A DNA stretch of 64,000 nt from JBFXAF01 sp050184585 (GCA_050184585.1 JBFXAF010000003.1:186001-250000), one strand, 5' to 3'; shown: positions 18,535-28,350, numbered from the stretch's first letter. Numbers and translations: made by a program. The notes: generated from the sequence alone by a model not told the origin.

Positions 18535-18692
18535 GACCCCCCTCTGGCCTGCCGGCCATCTCCCCCTCAAGGGGGGAGATTGGCTGTCATGATTGCTTGC
18601 GCCAATCTCCGGCGTTGCAGGACTGGCGGCCCAGTCAAAGCCGCCGATCTCCCCCCTTGAGGGGGAGATGGCCGGCAGGCCAGAGGGGGGTC
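18535..18692. repeat. Palindromic intergenic element, copy 1 (158 bp)
   Basis: Two perfect inverted arms of about 46 bp (outer end GACCCCCCTCTGGCCTGCCG, inner part CTCCCCCTCAAGGGGGGAGAT) flank a core of about 65 bp containing CGCCAATCTCCGGCGTTG. The same core occurs in the elements at 27356 and 36246. It ends 16 bases upstream of the diheme cytochrome start, so it forms that gene's leader. No coding capacity; MITE- or RIME-like. Confidence 0.9.
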
Positions 18693-18738
18693 GTCGAAAA
18701 ACGGACGAGGTGCTCAATGTGAACCCTCAACGTCGCCC

Positions 18739-19971
18739 CTACGCCCCGCCGTCCTGCGGCAGCTTCACCGCAGCCGGCTCGGGCAGCGAACCCTTGTGCC
18801 CCGCGATGTCCGTATCCGGCCACCAGCCCCAGGGCAGCAGGAGCTGCGAGATCATCTTCAGGTTGACGAAGGTCGTCCCCTCGGCTTCGTCGATGTAGAC
18901 GCGGTTCTCGGTGGAGGTCCACGAGAAGTATTCGGGGATCGTGGTCACGCCATCCCAGACGATGTCAGGCACCGGCGTACCCGATACGTCGGCGATGGTC
19001 TTGCCGACCTCGCCGTCCGGCGCGCCGCCGCCCTCGCCGTAGCTGTTGCCGTGTACGAACACGCCGCGCGGCACGAACATGTAACTATCGTCGTCATAAT
19101 CGTTCGGATAGGCGGCGATCAGCACATGCGCCGTCCCATTGCCGTCCAGCCTGTTGTTGAAGACGTGCACGTTGCGGTTGGCCATCACCATGATGCCCAT
19201 GCCCTTCGGCACGATCGCGACCATGTTGCCCGGAGGCGCGAAGTTGGCGGTATCGTTGTCGACCACCTCGTTGTCGAAGACGCGGATGTCGTGGCCGCCC
19301 TGCACGGGCAGGTTGGGCAGGTCGAAGACGAGTATGCCGCCGGTGTTGCGCGTCGCCACGTTGCCGTAGACATCGGCGCGGAACGAATTCTCGATCTCGA
19401 TGCCGGCGACGTTGAACTCGGCGCGCGAGTTGCGCACGATGATGTTCTCCGACTGGCCGACATAGATGCCGGCGTCGGCAGCGCCCTTCACCAGCACCTT
19501 CTCGACCAGCACGTTCTTCGACGACACCGGATAGACGCCGTAGGCGCCGTTCTTCGCGTCGGGGCCGTTGGTCCATTCGACGCGCAGATTGCGGAAGGTG
19601 ATCTGGTCGGAACCCTTGGACTTCACCCCGTCGCCCCTGGTGTCCTCGACGGCGAAATCCTCCAGCACCACCCGGTCTGAGGTCACCAGCAGGCCCTCGC
19701 CCGATCCGGTCTGGCCCTTGAAGGAGAGGATCGTCCGGTCGGGTCCCGCGCCCCTGACGGTGACCTCGTCGACGTCGAGCGACAGGCCTTCCACGATGTC
19801 GAAGCGCCCCGCGCCGATCACCACCGTGTCGCCGGGCTCGGCCAGGATCAGCGCCTCGGTCAGCCGCTCGGCGGCGCCCTCGCCCGCCTCGACCAGACGT
19901 TCGGCGGCGAACGCCGGAAGCGCGACACCAACCGCAAGGCCAAACGTCATACCGATCAGAACAGAACGCAT
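18739..19971 (-). CDS. Parallel beta-helix repeat protein paired with the diheme cytochrome
   Basis: A 410-residue exported protein with signal peptide MRSVLIGMTFGLAVGVALPAFA. It then shows right-handed beta-helix turns (VTVRGAGPDRTILSFKGQ, VLVEKVLVKGAADAGIYVGQ, NIIVRNSRAEFNVAGIEIEN, ADVYGNVATRNTGGILVFD, HDIRVFDNEVVDNDTANF) of the pectate-lyase-like type. It matches the TIGR03805-type family, known to occur in two-gene pairs with the diheme family encoded just downstream. Function of the pair is undescribed. A TetR gene diverges from it with a shared operator. Confidence 0.87.
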   Translation of the reverse strand: MRSVLIGMTFGLAVGVALPAFAAERLVEAGEGAAERLTEALILAEPGDTVVIGAGRFDIVEGLSLDVDEVTVRGAGPDRTILSFKGQTGSGEGLLVTSDRVVLEDFAVEDTRGDGVKSKGSDQITFRNLRVEWTNGPDAKNGAYGVYPVSSKNVLVEKVLVKGAADAGIYVGQSENIIVRNSRAEFNVAGIEIENSFRADVYGNVATRNTGGILVFDLPNLPVQGGHDIRVFDNEVVDNDTANFAPPGNMVAIVPKGMGIMVMANRNVHVFNNRLDGNGTAHVLIAAYPNDYDDDSYMFVPRGVFVHGNSYGEGGGAPDGEVGKTIADVSGTPVPDIVWDGVTTIPEYFSWTSTENRVYIDEAEGTTFVNLKMISQLLLPWGWWPDTDIAGHKGSLPEPAAVKLPQDGGA

Positions 19972-20048
19972 CGCCGTCTCCCAGTCTGCAAGGCCGTCCC
20001 CTCGGCCGCCCAGGACGATGCGCCCGCGCTGGACCCCTGTCAAGAAAC

Positions 20049-20063
20049 GTGAAACAGTTTCAC
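20049..20063. promoter_or_regulatory. TetR operator candidate, perfect 15-bp inverted repeat
   Basis: GTGAAAC-A-GTTTCAC lies two bases before the TetR start codon and 78 bases from the divergent beta-helix gene. Size and symmetry are typical of TetR operators, so it should control both directions. Confidence 0.8.
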
Positions 20064-20065
20064 TT

Positions 20066-20704
20066 ATGGACCAGCAGCGCTCGAAGGTGACCGCGCCGCG
20101 CCAGCCGCGCGCCGTCGCGACGCGCAACAGGCTGCTGGATGCGGTCGAGCGGCTGGTCGCCGCGGAGGGCCACGAAGCCGTCACCACGACGCGGCTGGCC
20201 ACGGAGATCGGCGTCGCCGTCGGCACGATCTACCGCTACTTCGCCGACCGCGACGCCGTGCTGCTCGCCGCCTATGACGCGACGGTCGAGCGCATCGTCG
20301 CCGCCTGCGAGCGGCAACTCCGGGACCTGCCGGTCGAACTTCCGCCCACCGAGGCGGCGAGGGCGCTGCTCGACGGCTACCTCGCCGCCGCCGCCGCGAT
20401 CCCCGGCCATGTCAGTCTGCTCGGCGCCATGCGTTCGATCCGGCCGATCGAGGCCGACCAGCAGGGCGAAAACCTGCCAGGAATCGTGGAGGGTCTCCTG
20501 ATCCCGTTCCTGGCGCGCTACCTGCCGCAAGGCATCGGTCTCGAACCGGCCCGCCTCGCCTTCGTCGCGGTCATGGTCGGCACCATGGTCGATCTCTATC
20601 TGGTGACCGCCGATGGCGGCGCGCGCGCATCGCTCCGCCGCGAGATCGACGCGCATGTCGGCCTGATGGTGGACAGGATTCTGGCTCCGCTCCGACACGG
20701 CTAA
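20066..20704 (+). CDS. TetR-family transcriptional repressor
   Basis: A 212-residue regulator. The N-terminal HTH (about 17-62: TRNRLLDAVERLVAAEGHEAVTTTRL, then EIGVAVGTIYRYFADRDAVL) is typical. The C-terminal ligand-binding half (70-212) is all-helical with PGHVSLLGAMRSIRPI. It is divergent from the beta-helix/diheme pair, the likely target. The start ATG 20066 gives the normal family N-terminus; the open frame upstream to 19568 lies inside the beta-helix gene. Confidence 0.92.
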   Translation: MDQQRSKVTAPRQPRAVATRNRLLDAVERLVAAEGHEAVTTTRLATEIGVAVGTIYRYFADRDAVLLAAYDATVERIVAACERQLRDLPVELPPTEAARALLDGYLAAAAAIPGHVSLLGAMRSIRPIEADQQGENLPGIVEGLLIPFLARYLPQGIGLEPARLAFVAVMVGTMVDLYLVTADGGARASLRREIDAHVGLMVDRILAPLRHG

Positions 20705-20820
20705 AAAGTCATGAAGGAGAATCAGATGCTTGCGCCAGATCGGGCGCGACGCAGCAGGCAATTTTGTCCACACCCTCCCGTCCGGGCGGAAACTTGCTGC
20801 GGAAACGAGTGGTAAGGCCG

Positions 20821-21594
20821 ATGGGTCGTGCAACAATCGAGTTCGGACTGAGACGCCTGAGCGGCGCGCTCGCGGGCGCGAGGGTCGAGGCGGCGCTGGC
20901 GCGCCTGAAGCTGCTTCTCAGGGCAGGTTACCGCCCCGACCAGCCGCGGGTGCCGGCTGGCAACCCGGACGGTGGACAGTGGACCGATGCCCCGGGCCGG
21001 GCGGGGAGATCGGATACTGACGGCGACGGTGCCAATAACCCGGATGACCTCGTCCACCTTGTCGGACGGCGAGTTGCCCGTCGGGGCAATCAGATCAGGG
21101 TCGGTGACCGCTGGCTCGAAGCCACGCCAGCGCAACAGCTCAGGGCTGAGCTCAGCTACAAAGCGATGCGCAAGGCCGTGCGGGAGGCACAAACGTTGAA
21201 CGATACCTGGCGACCACGGCCACAATTCTACGAGACCGTCGAGGGATTGATACGCGCAAATGAGGCGACAAGACTTGAGGCCGAATTGTACCTCTACTTT
21301 CAGACCGGTAGGCCGCCCCGGCCCGGTGCTTTCGCCCATGATTGGCTGACCGCCCCGCCTTCCGGCCTACGTTTGACTGCGCAGCAAAGGCGCGAGTTAG
21401 ATTCAATTGGACAGAAGTTCGGTTGTCATGGATGCGGTTCCACAACGAATTTGACACCGAGGGGTCATTCCGTCGGCGATCATCAGATTCCTCGCTCACT
21501 CGGGAAGGCCGATCGCATCTATCCTCATTGCATTTACTGCAGTGCCTCCCAAGGCGGACTGATAAACACGTATCGTCAGAGGTTCCAGCCATGA
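20821..21594 (+). CDS. Polymorphic-toxin-like protein with C-terminal Cys4/GDHQ domain
   Basis: A 257-residue protein. Residues 1-35 are helical and basic. 38-56 hold the linker motif RPDQPRVPAGNPDGGQWTD, which I recall from other rhizobial toxin-tipped proteins. 60-190 is a variable helical region. The C-terminal tip (197-257) has CHGCG (202-206), GDHQ (219-222) and PHCIYCSASQGG (235-246). Four cysteines plus His/Asp suggest a zinc-bound HNH-like nuclease fold (inference). The start is ATG 20821 with GGTAAGG upstream. The stop overlaps the next gene (probable immunity) by four bases. The tip is paralogous to the orphan tip at 22157. Confidence 0.72.
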   Translation: MGRATIEFGLRRLSGALAGARVEAALARLKLLLRAGYRPDQPRVPAGNPDGGQWTDAPGRAGRSDTDGDGANNPDDLVHLVGRRVARRGNQIRVGDRWLEATPAQQLRAELSYKAMRKAVREAQTLNDTWRPRPQFYETVEGLIRANEATRLEAELYLYFQTGRPPRPGAFAHDWLTAPPSGLRLTAQQRRELDSIGQKFGCHGCGSTTNLTPRGHSVGDHQIPRSLGKADRIYPHCIYCSASQGGLINTYRQRFQP

Positions 21595-21959
21595 TCCAGA
21601 GCAAGTTGATCGCGCCGCCGTATCTCCAGTTCTTCATATCCGATCTTCTGGGTGCGGAGGGACCTGTGCAGGGGCCAGAAACGCTGCGGATCATCTCGAA
21701 CGGCGTCGCCATATCGGTGCCATGCCAATACGGCGAAGAAGGAGAGACCGAACTGATCGTCGGATCCGCCAGCGAGGTTCCTCAACTGAACGTCCAGATG
21801 TTTGACGGTATAATCCCAACACCCAACGGTGCATTGCTCTTTTCGGACGCGGAGCTGACGACCATCATGACATATCCGGCAAAGGAGAGCCGAACCCGCA
21901 TCCGCATCTGGACTGACGGCAGCACGCTCCCCGACAAGGTTGTTGTCGGCATTGACTGA
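21591..21959 (+). CDS. Probable immunity protein 1
   Basis: A 122-residue soluble, acidic protein with no known domain. It is translationally coupled to the toxin (ATGA overlap) and homologous along its length to the 122-residue protein at 22354 (shared IAPxYLxF near the N-terminus and FDG...TRxRIWT at the C-terminus). Two related small genes, each coupled to a related toxin tip, are best read as cognate immunity genes. The region has visibly lower GC than ftsH or the TetR gene. Confidence 0.7.
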   Translation: MIQSKLIAPPYLQFFISDLLGAEGPVQGPETLRIISNGVAISVPCQYGEEGETELIVGSASEVPQLNVQMFDGIIPTPNGALLFSDAELTTIMTYPAKESRTRIRIWTDGSTLPDKVVVGID

Positions 21960-21965
21960 CGGGAA

Positions 21966-21996
21966 CGAAAACGCCGCGGTTTCATGCCGCGTTTTG
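21966..21996. terminator. Degenerate copy of the ftsH terminator
   Basis: GAAAACGCCGCGGTTTC followed by GCCGCGTTTT repeats the intact terminator at 22738-22767, but two bases of the right arm are lost and the stem no longer pairs fully. It lies directly after immunity gene 1, as the intact copy lies after immunity gene 2. Confidence 0.7.
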
Positions 21997-22027
21997 AGAA
22001 CGACCAACGGTCGAACCGCTTCGGCCC

Positions 22028-22127
22028 TGCTGGGGCTCCATGCGGCCTTCGGGCTCTTCGCCCTTCCGGCGCGCTTCCTTGCCCGAGGCGCCGGCCGTCA
22101 GCACCGCCGTGCCCAGTCCGTCCCCCG
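22028..22127 (-). pseudogene. Remnant of an ftsH 3' end (duplicated, decayed)
   Basis: On the minus strand this stretch encodes GTAVLTAGASGKEARRKGEE then PEGRMEPQQG, clearly the same as the FtsH C-terminus GSAVPKAGASGKGARKKGE then PEGGMEPQPG at 22790-22880. The stop after the final Gly is lost and three bases are inserted. The plus-strand DNA shares CTGGGGCTCCATGC with the true ftsH end. It is about 100 bp long and separates the two toxin modules. The two ftsH ends differ at many positions, so the split is old or the copy came from a related strain. Confidence 0.88.
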
Positions 22128-22156
22128 ATCGTCGTCCCAACGGACGCGAGCAGGAC

Positions 22157-22357
22157 ATGATCAATCGGCTGGGTCGGCGTTGGGGCTGCCATTGGTGCGG
22201 GACGAAAGACCCTGGAACCCGATCCGGAAACTTCATTGGCGACCATCAACCCGCGCGCTCGATAGGGGAGTCTTCCAGAATATTTCCACACTGTGCCCGT
22301 TGCAGCTATTCTCAAGGTGGCATTGTGCGAGCGCACAGGGCTAGGAGTAAGAAATGA
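22157..22357 (+). CDS. Orphan toxin tip (paralogue of the C-terminus at 20821-21594)
   Basis: A 66-residue frame that consists only of the toxin C-terminal domain: CHWCG (11-15), GDHQ (28-31), PHCARCSYSQGG (44-55), about half identical to the tip of the upstream protein. It lacks the N-terminal 190 residues. The frame is open further upstream to 22040, but that part is antisense to the ftsH remnant. ATG 22157 has only a weak AGGA upstream, so it may be silent. It overlaps immunity gene 2 by four bases, as in module 1. Confidence 0.65.
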   Translation: MINRLGRRWGCHWCGTKDPGTRSGNFIGDHQPARSIGESSRIFPHCARCSYSQGGIVRAHRARSKK

Positions 22358-22722
22358 CCAGAACAAGTCGAGTCATAGCTCCGGAGTATCTGAGCTTCTA
22401 TATTGCCGGCTCGGAGGACGTTGACATACCTTTGGATCACGAACTTCGCGGTGTCATTGCGACACGCGACTGCATCAACGTTCGCTGTCTCTACTACTAC
22501 GATGGCGACACCACCGTCACCCTTGGCTCATTCGAGGAGGTCGCCAAATCCGAGCCGCCCAAGTTCGACGGGATGCTGAATACTCCAGCCCGGGTCGTGC
22601 TCCTCTTCGACGCCAATATGCCGGAGATCATGCGCGCCGATGTGGCCGGAGATGAAACGCGGGTCAGGATCTGGACGAACCACCCGACCGAACCGGACGA
22701 CATCGTGATCGCGCTCGGGTGA
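22354..22722 (+). CDS. Probable immunity protein 2
   Basis: A 122-residue paralogue of the protein at 21591 (IAPEYLSFYI near the N-terminus, FDGMLNTPARVVLLFD and TRVRIWT at the C-terminus), coupled by a four-base overlap to the orphan toxin tip. The stop is 16 bases before the shared terminator with ftsH. Retained length and intact frame suggest selection to keep protection against the matching toxin. Confidence 0.7.
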   Translation: MTRTSRVIAPEYLSFYIAGSEDVDIPLDHELRGVIATRDCINVRCLYYYDGDTTVTLGSFEEVAKSEPPKFDGMLNTPARVVLLFDANMPEIMRADVAGDETRVRIWTNHPTEPDDIVIALG

Positions 22723-22737
22723 TGCCGACCCCGAACG

Positions 22738-22767
22738 AAAAACGCCGCGGTTTCCCGCGGCGTTTTC
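22738..22767. terminator. Bidirectional terminator between immunity gene 2 and ftsH
   Basis: A perfect 12-pair stem (AAAACGCCGCGG / CCGCGGCGTTTT) with a TTTC loop gives a T tract on both strands. It serves the plus-strand immunity gene and the minus-strand ftsH. Confidence 0.85.
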
Positions 22768-22789
22768 ATTCCTGCGATCGGAACAGATG

Positions 22790-24724
<1,935 letters not shown>

Positions 24725-24847
24725 TGATTTTCCCGTCCGGGCCCGCGCGAGCGGGCGAAATGGTCGCTTGCGGCTAACATAGGGAGGCCCGTCATCCTTG
24801 CCAAGCAGAACGCAAGGTCGCGGTTAAGCCTCAGCCAAGGCCGCATC

Positions 24848-26158
24848 TCATGCTTCCGCATCAATGTGGCCGGCGGAAGGCCCGGCGGGCGCGGTCTTCG
24901 CCCCGATCAGCGCCGCGACGCCATTGTAGGCGAGGACGTCCGACTGCGGCAGGAACAGCGCCCAGGGCGCGACGATACGCTCGACCGACGGCGCAACATC
25001 GGACGTGGCATGGGGCTCGGCCGACAGCGCAGCAGCGGCAAGCCCGCGTGGCGCGGCATCACTTTCGGTTGTCAAGGCGGCAGCTCGCGCATGGCCCACC
25101 GCTTCAACGGCGAAGGGATGGCCTCCGGCGCGGATCTGGAAGCGGCCGTCCCAGCGGATTTCTTCCTCGGCGCGGCATCGGGCCGGCAGGCCCCGGCTCT
25201 CGCGATACACGTAGATCGCGTCTCGACGCCGGTCGATGACGCAGCGCGACACAGTGGCGCGCCCGGTCGACGGGCCGTTTCCCTCGCCCAGGATGGGCAT
25301 CTGCGCCGCGCCCGGAAGATGGGATCGTCCGCCGAGCGTTGCGACGAGAATGCGAAGGACATACTGCCCGACCGACGGGTCGAGCCGGCGGAATTCGGAC
25401 ATTGGCACGCGCACGAGGCCGGGCGACGTCATGGCCGACTTGCCGAAGACGGCGAGCACGGATGCTCCGGCAGTCATCCGCTCCCGCCGCACGGCTTCCG
25501 CGCCGCGGATCGCCGGCTCGGCTTCTCCCGGCGATCGGGCAAGAGCGGCCCGCACCCGCACACGTTCCGCTTCGAGATTCTCGTTCGAGGGGTCGTCGAT
25601 CCACGCGATGTCCCTGGCCGCCAGGCGCTGCCTCAACTCGCGGCGACCGATGCCGAGCAGCGGCCGGACGATCCAGACGCGCCGGTCGTAGAGCGTCGCA
25701 CGGTCCATGCCGGCGAGTCCGCGTCCCCCGCCGCGCGCCAAGCGCATCGCGAAGGTCTCGGCCTGGTCGTCGCGCGTGTGCCCGGTGAAGATGAGGTCGG
25801 CGCCGGCTTCGCGCGCTGCATCCGCCAGCAACCTGTAGCGGGCATTCCGCGCGGCCTCGGCCACGCCGCTGGCGGGCTTTTCGCCATCCCAGCGTCGGGT
25901 GAGATGGGCAATGCCCCAGCCTTCGCAAAGTGCCGCGACGTGGCGCGCCTCGTCCGCAGCTTCAGGCCTGAGCCCGTGGTCGATCGTCACGGCCACCAGC
26001 CGGGTGGACAGACGATGGCGATCGATATGGTCGCGCAGCATGAGAAGCATGGCGAGCGAATCGCCGCCGCCGGAGACGGCGGCGATCACCGTACTCCGCC
26101 GTTCGAACCCGAAAGGGAGGAAGAGCGTCTCGTCCGTTTCGCCGGACGCGGTCAGCAA
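24848..26158 (-). CDS. tilS: tRNA(Ile)-lysidine synthase
   Basis: A 436-residue N-type ATP pyrophosphatase that adds lysine to C34 of tRNA-Ile(CAU). The PP-loop AVSGGGDSLAML (about residue 28) and the conserved GHTRDDQAET and DPSNENLEAERVRVR segments are present. The C-terminal domain is divergent, as is common in alphaproteobacteria. It overlaps cpoB by seven bases at its 5' end and lies upstream of ftsH. Confidence 0.94.
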   Translation of the reverse strand: MLTASGETDETLFLPFGFERRSTVIAAVSGGGDSLAMLLMLRDHIDRHRLSTRLVAVTIDHGLRPEAADEARHVAALCEGWGIAHLTRRWDGEKPASGVAEAARNARYRLLADAAREAGADLIFTGHTRDDQAETFAMRLARGGGRGLAGMDRATLYDRRVWIVRPLLGIGRRELRQRLAARDIAWIDDPSNENLEAERVRVRAALARSPGEAEPAIRGAEAVRRERMTAGASVLAVFGKSAMTSPGLVRVPMSEFRRLDPSVGQYVLRILVATLGGRSHLPGAAQMPILGEGNGPSTGRATVSRCVIDRRRDAIYVYRESRGLPARCRAEEEIRWDGRFQIRAGGHPFAVEAVGHARAAALTTESDAAPRGLAAAALSAEPHATSDVAPSVERIVAPWALFLPQSDVLAYNGVAALIGAKTAPAGPSAGHIDAEA

Positions 26159-27144
26159 GCGGCGAGCGCCCGTTCCTGCTTCACGCGGTCCTTGAGGGCG
26201 GCGGTCGCACCCGGATAGCGCTTGCCGACTTCGGCGAAGGTGGCGCAGGCCACATCGCGCTGGTTCAGGCCAGCAAGTGAAACGCCAAGCTTCAGCAGCA
26301 TGTCCGGCGCCTTGCGCGAGGACGGGAAGTCGCGGTTGGCGGCAAGGAAGACCTCGGCGGCTTCGCTGTATTTCTGCTGCCCGAGCAGAGCCTCGCCCAG
26401 CCAGAAATGCGCGTCCGCGGCGCGCTGGTCGGCCGGGAACCGATCGATATGCTCGCGGAAACCCGTCTCGGCGGTGGTGTAGTCGCCCGACAGGATGAAC
26501 TCGTACGCGTTGCGGTAAAGTTCCTCGGGATCGTCCGTCGACGGCAGCGCGGCGACGACGGTGCGGTCCGAACCCGGCGCGGGCTGCTCGGCCTGCTGCG
26601 TCCCGACCACGTTGCCGTCCTTGTCGAACACGATCGTTCCGAAGGTCTTCGACGTCGCCGAATCGGCATGCGCCGCATCGCCGGTGAGTGGCGCGTCGGG
26701 GTCGTCGGCGGCGGCGGGCGGCTCGCCCGCGACCGTGCGGTCCGCCTTCGGCGTCGTCGCGGCGCTTCCGCCGGCCACCGTCGATCCCCCGCCCGCGTCC
26801 GACTTCTTCTCGAGTTCCTGGAAGCGGAACTCGTTGTCCTCCTGCATCTTCCGCATCTGCTCCTGCATCTGCAGGATTTGGAAGTTGAGTTCCTCGATGG
26901 TGCCGCTGAGCTGCCTGATCTGCTCCTCGAGCTGCGTGATGCGCGGATCGCTGGCCTGGGCGAGTTGCACCTCGGCCCGCCGCTTCTGACCGAACACGCC
27001 GGGCAGGGAATCGAAGAGCGACGAGACGGCGCCCTGCCGAGATGCCGCCGGTTCGTCCATGGTCACGCGGTCGGACGCCGCCTGCCCGGACGCGCCGGTC
27101 AGGAACAGCGCGACCGCTCCGCCGATGATGGTTCGCAAAGTCAT
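26152..27144 (-). CDS. cpoB: Cell division coordinator CpoB (YbgF)
   Basis: A 330-residue periplasmic protein with a signal peptide (about 1-24), an N-terminal coiled coil (about 65-115, ITQLEEQIRQLSGTIEELNF) that trimerises, a Pro/Ala linker and C-terminal TPR repeats (YRNAYEFILSGDYTTAETGF, ADAHFWLGEALLGQQKYSEA). It links Tol-Pal to cell-wall synthesis during division. It is last of the Tol-Pal genes here and separated from pal by 510 bases that include a palindromic repeat. Confidence 0.93.
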   Translation of the reverse strand: MTLRTIIGGAVALFLTGASGQAASDRVTMDEPAASRQGAVSSLFDSLPGVFGQKRRAEVQLAQASDPRITQLEEQIRQLSGTIEELNFQILQMQEQMRKMQEDNEFRFQELEKKSDAGGGSTVAGGSAATTPKADRTVAGEPPAAADDPDAPLTGDAAHADSATSKTFGTIVFDKDGNVVGTQQAEQPAPGSDRTVVAALPSTDDPEELYRNAYEFILSGDYTTAETGFREHIDRFPADQRAADAHFWLGEALLGQQKYSEAAEVFLAANRDFPSSRKAPDMLLKLGVSLAGLNQRDVACATFAEVGKRYPGATAALKDRVKQERALAAC

Positions 27145-27355
27145 TCCGATCTCGCTGTGATCGCGTGGAAAATCCGGACCGCCCCCTTGGCCCTACGCAT
27201 CCATATCAAAAGCGCGGAGTTCGGCCAAATTTTGATCGCGTCGCCGCGCAGTGGGGGAATCGAGGCCATCTGGCAGCTTGCGCGCACGGCGCTTTACCAG
27301 ACGGTGCCGGTATTGAGACGATTAATCTCGACCGCCGGCGATGGGTCAGCGTTCA

Positions 27356-27525
27356 GGCATGGATCCCCGGGTCTCCCTACGCTTCGCTCCGGTCGCCCGA
27401 GGATGACGAGGCGTCGGGTGCATCCACCAATCCTCAACGCTGGCGATTGGCGGCAACCATCTCCACCTCGTCATCCTCGGGCGGAGCAGGCCGAAGGCCG
27501 TCGCGCAGACCCGAGGATCCATGCC
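27356..27525. repeat. Palindromic intergenic element, copy with GGATCC-type arms (170 bp)
   Basis: Arms of about 50 bp are inverted: CAGGCATGGATCCCCGGGTC at the left matches the complement of the right end, and CGCCCGAGGATGACGA recurs inside both arms. The core, read on the minus strand, contains CGCCAATCGCCAGCGTTG, the same core as in the elements at 18535 and 36246, although the arms are unrelated. The rest of the 510-base cpoB-pal gap shows no gene. Confidence 0.85.
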
Positions 27526-27654
27526 GGAACGGTCAAAAAGGGGACCGTCGACAGCTGTTGGCAAAGTCAGTGCGGGCCGCGATGGGCGGCGGCGTGAACA
27601 GACCCTGTGCGCGGATGATGCCGCCGGGGCGACCCGGCGGCCAGCCTGACCGAG

Positions 27655-28152
27655 CTAGCTTCCCGCGCCGTTGAGCACGGTCACGGCGCGACGGTTCTGC
27701 GACCAGCAGGAGATGTCGTCGCAGACCGCGACCGGGCGCTCCTTGCCGTAGGAGATGGTGCGGATGCGATTTCCCGGCACACCGCGCGCCACGAGGAAAT
27801 CGCGGGTCGCAGCGGCGCGACGCGCGCCGAGCGCAAGATTGTACTCGCGGGTGCCGCGCTCGTCGGCATGGCCCTCGACGGTGACGGCGTAGTTGCCGTA
27901 CTGGCCGAGCCACTGCGCCTGCTTGGCCAGCGTCTGCTGCGCGTCGGCGCGGATCACCGAGGAATCCGTGTCGAAGAAGATGCGGTCGCCGACATTGACG
28001 GTGAAGTCCTGGGCGGACCCAGGGGTCGCGGCGCCGAGGCCGAGATCGGCGGCATTGTTCGGCACCTTCTTGGACGCACAGCCGGCGACCGTCAGCAAGG
28101 CGACCATGGTCGCGACGATCGGGCTCCGGGCGATTGCTGCGATGCGGCGCAT
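27655..28152 (-). CDS. pal: Peptidoglycan-associated lipoprotein Pal
   Basis: A 165-residue outer-membrane lipoprotein. The lipobox LTVAGC puts the acylated Cys at 25. An OmpA-like domain follows (about 50-160), with the peptidoglycan-binding segment VEGHADERGTREYNLALGARR. It binds TolB and the cell wall. The 198-base gap to tolB suggests it may have its own promoter. Confidence 0.97.
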   Translation of the reverse strand: MRRIAAIARSPIVATMVALLTVAGCASKKVPNNAADLGLGAATPGSAQDFTVNVGDRIFFDTDSSVIRADAQQTLAKQAQWLGQYGNYAVTVEGHADERGTREYNLALGARRAAATRDFLVARGVPGNRIRTISYGKERPVAVCDDISCWSQNRRAVTVLNGAGS

Positions 28153-28350
28153 CCGCCTCTCCTTCGCATTCGATTCATTTCGTTGAACATCCAGTAACCA
28201 CGACGGGGTTAATCACCCCCGAAGGAACACGGTTAACGGAACGTTGCCCTCCGGCCGGCGAAGCACCCGGCGCTCATCGGACGATGCGCGCCGACCGTTG
28301 GCCAAAATGCGGCCGAAACGCGGCGCCGCGAAGGAAATCGGCCTTCGCGC

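Noticed and set aside
18535..18692. CRISPR repeat or terminator
   Set aside because: The arms occur once per element in inverted, not direct, orientation and there are no spacers; the length and shared core mark it as a dispersed palindromic element.
20821..22722. Prophage remnant
   Set aside because: No integrase, capsid, terminase or lysis gene is present; the GGQWT-type motif alone does not make a phage protein.
21591..22722. Antitoxin role for the two 122-aa proteins in a classical TA pair
   Set aside because: They lack DNA-binding domains and follow rather than precede the toxin; duplicated tips with matching partners fit toxin-immunity better.
27145..27654. Small genes in the cpoB-pal gap
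   Set aside because: The open frames seen there run through the palindromic element and have repeat-derived composition.
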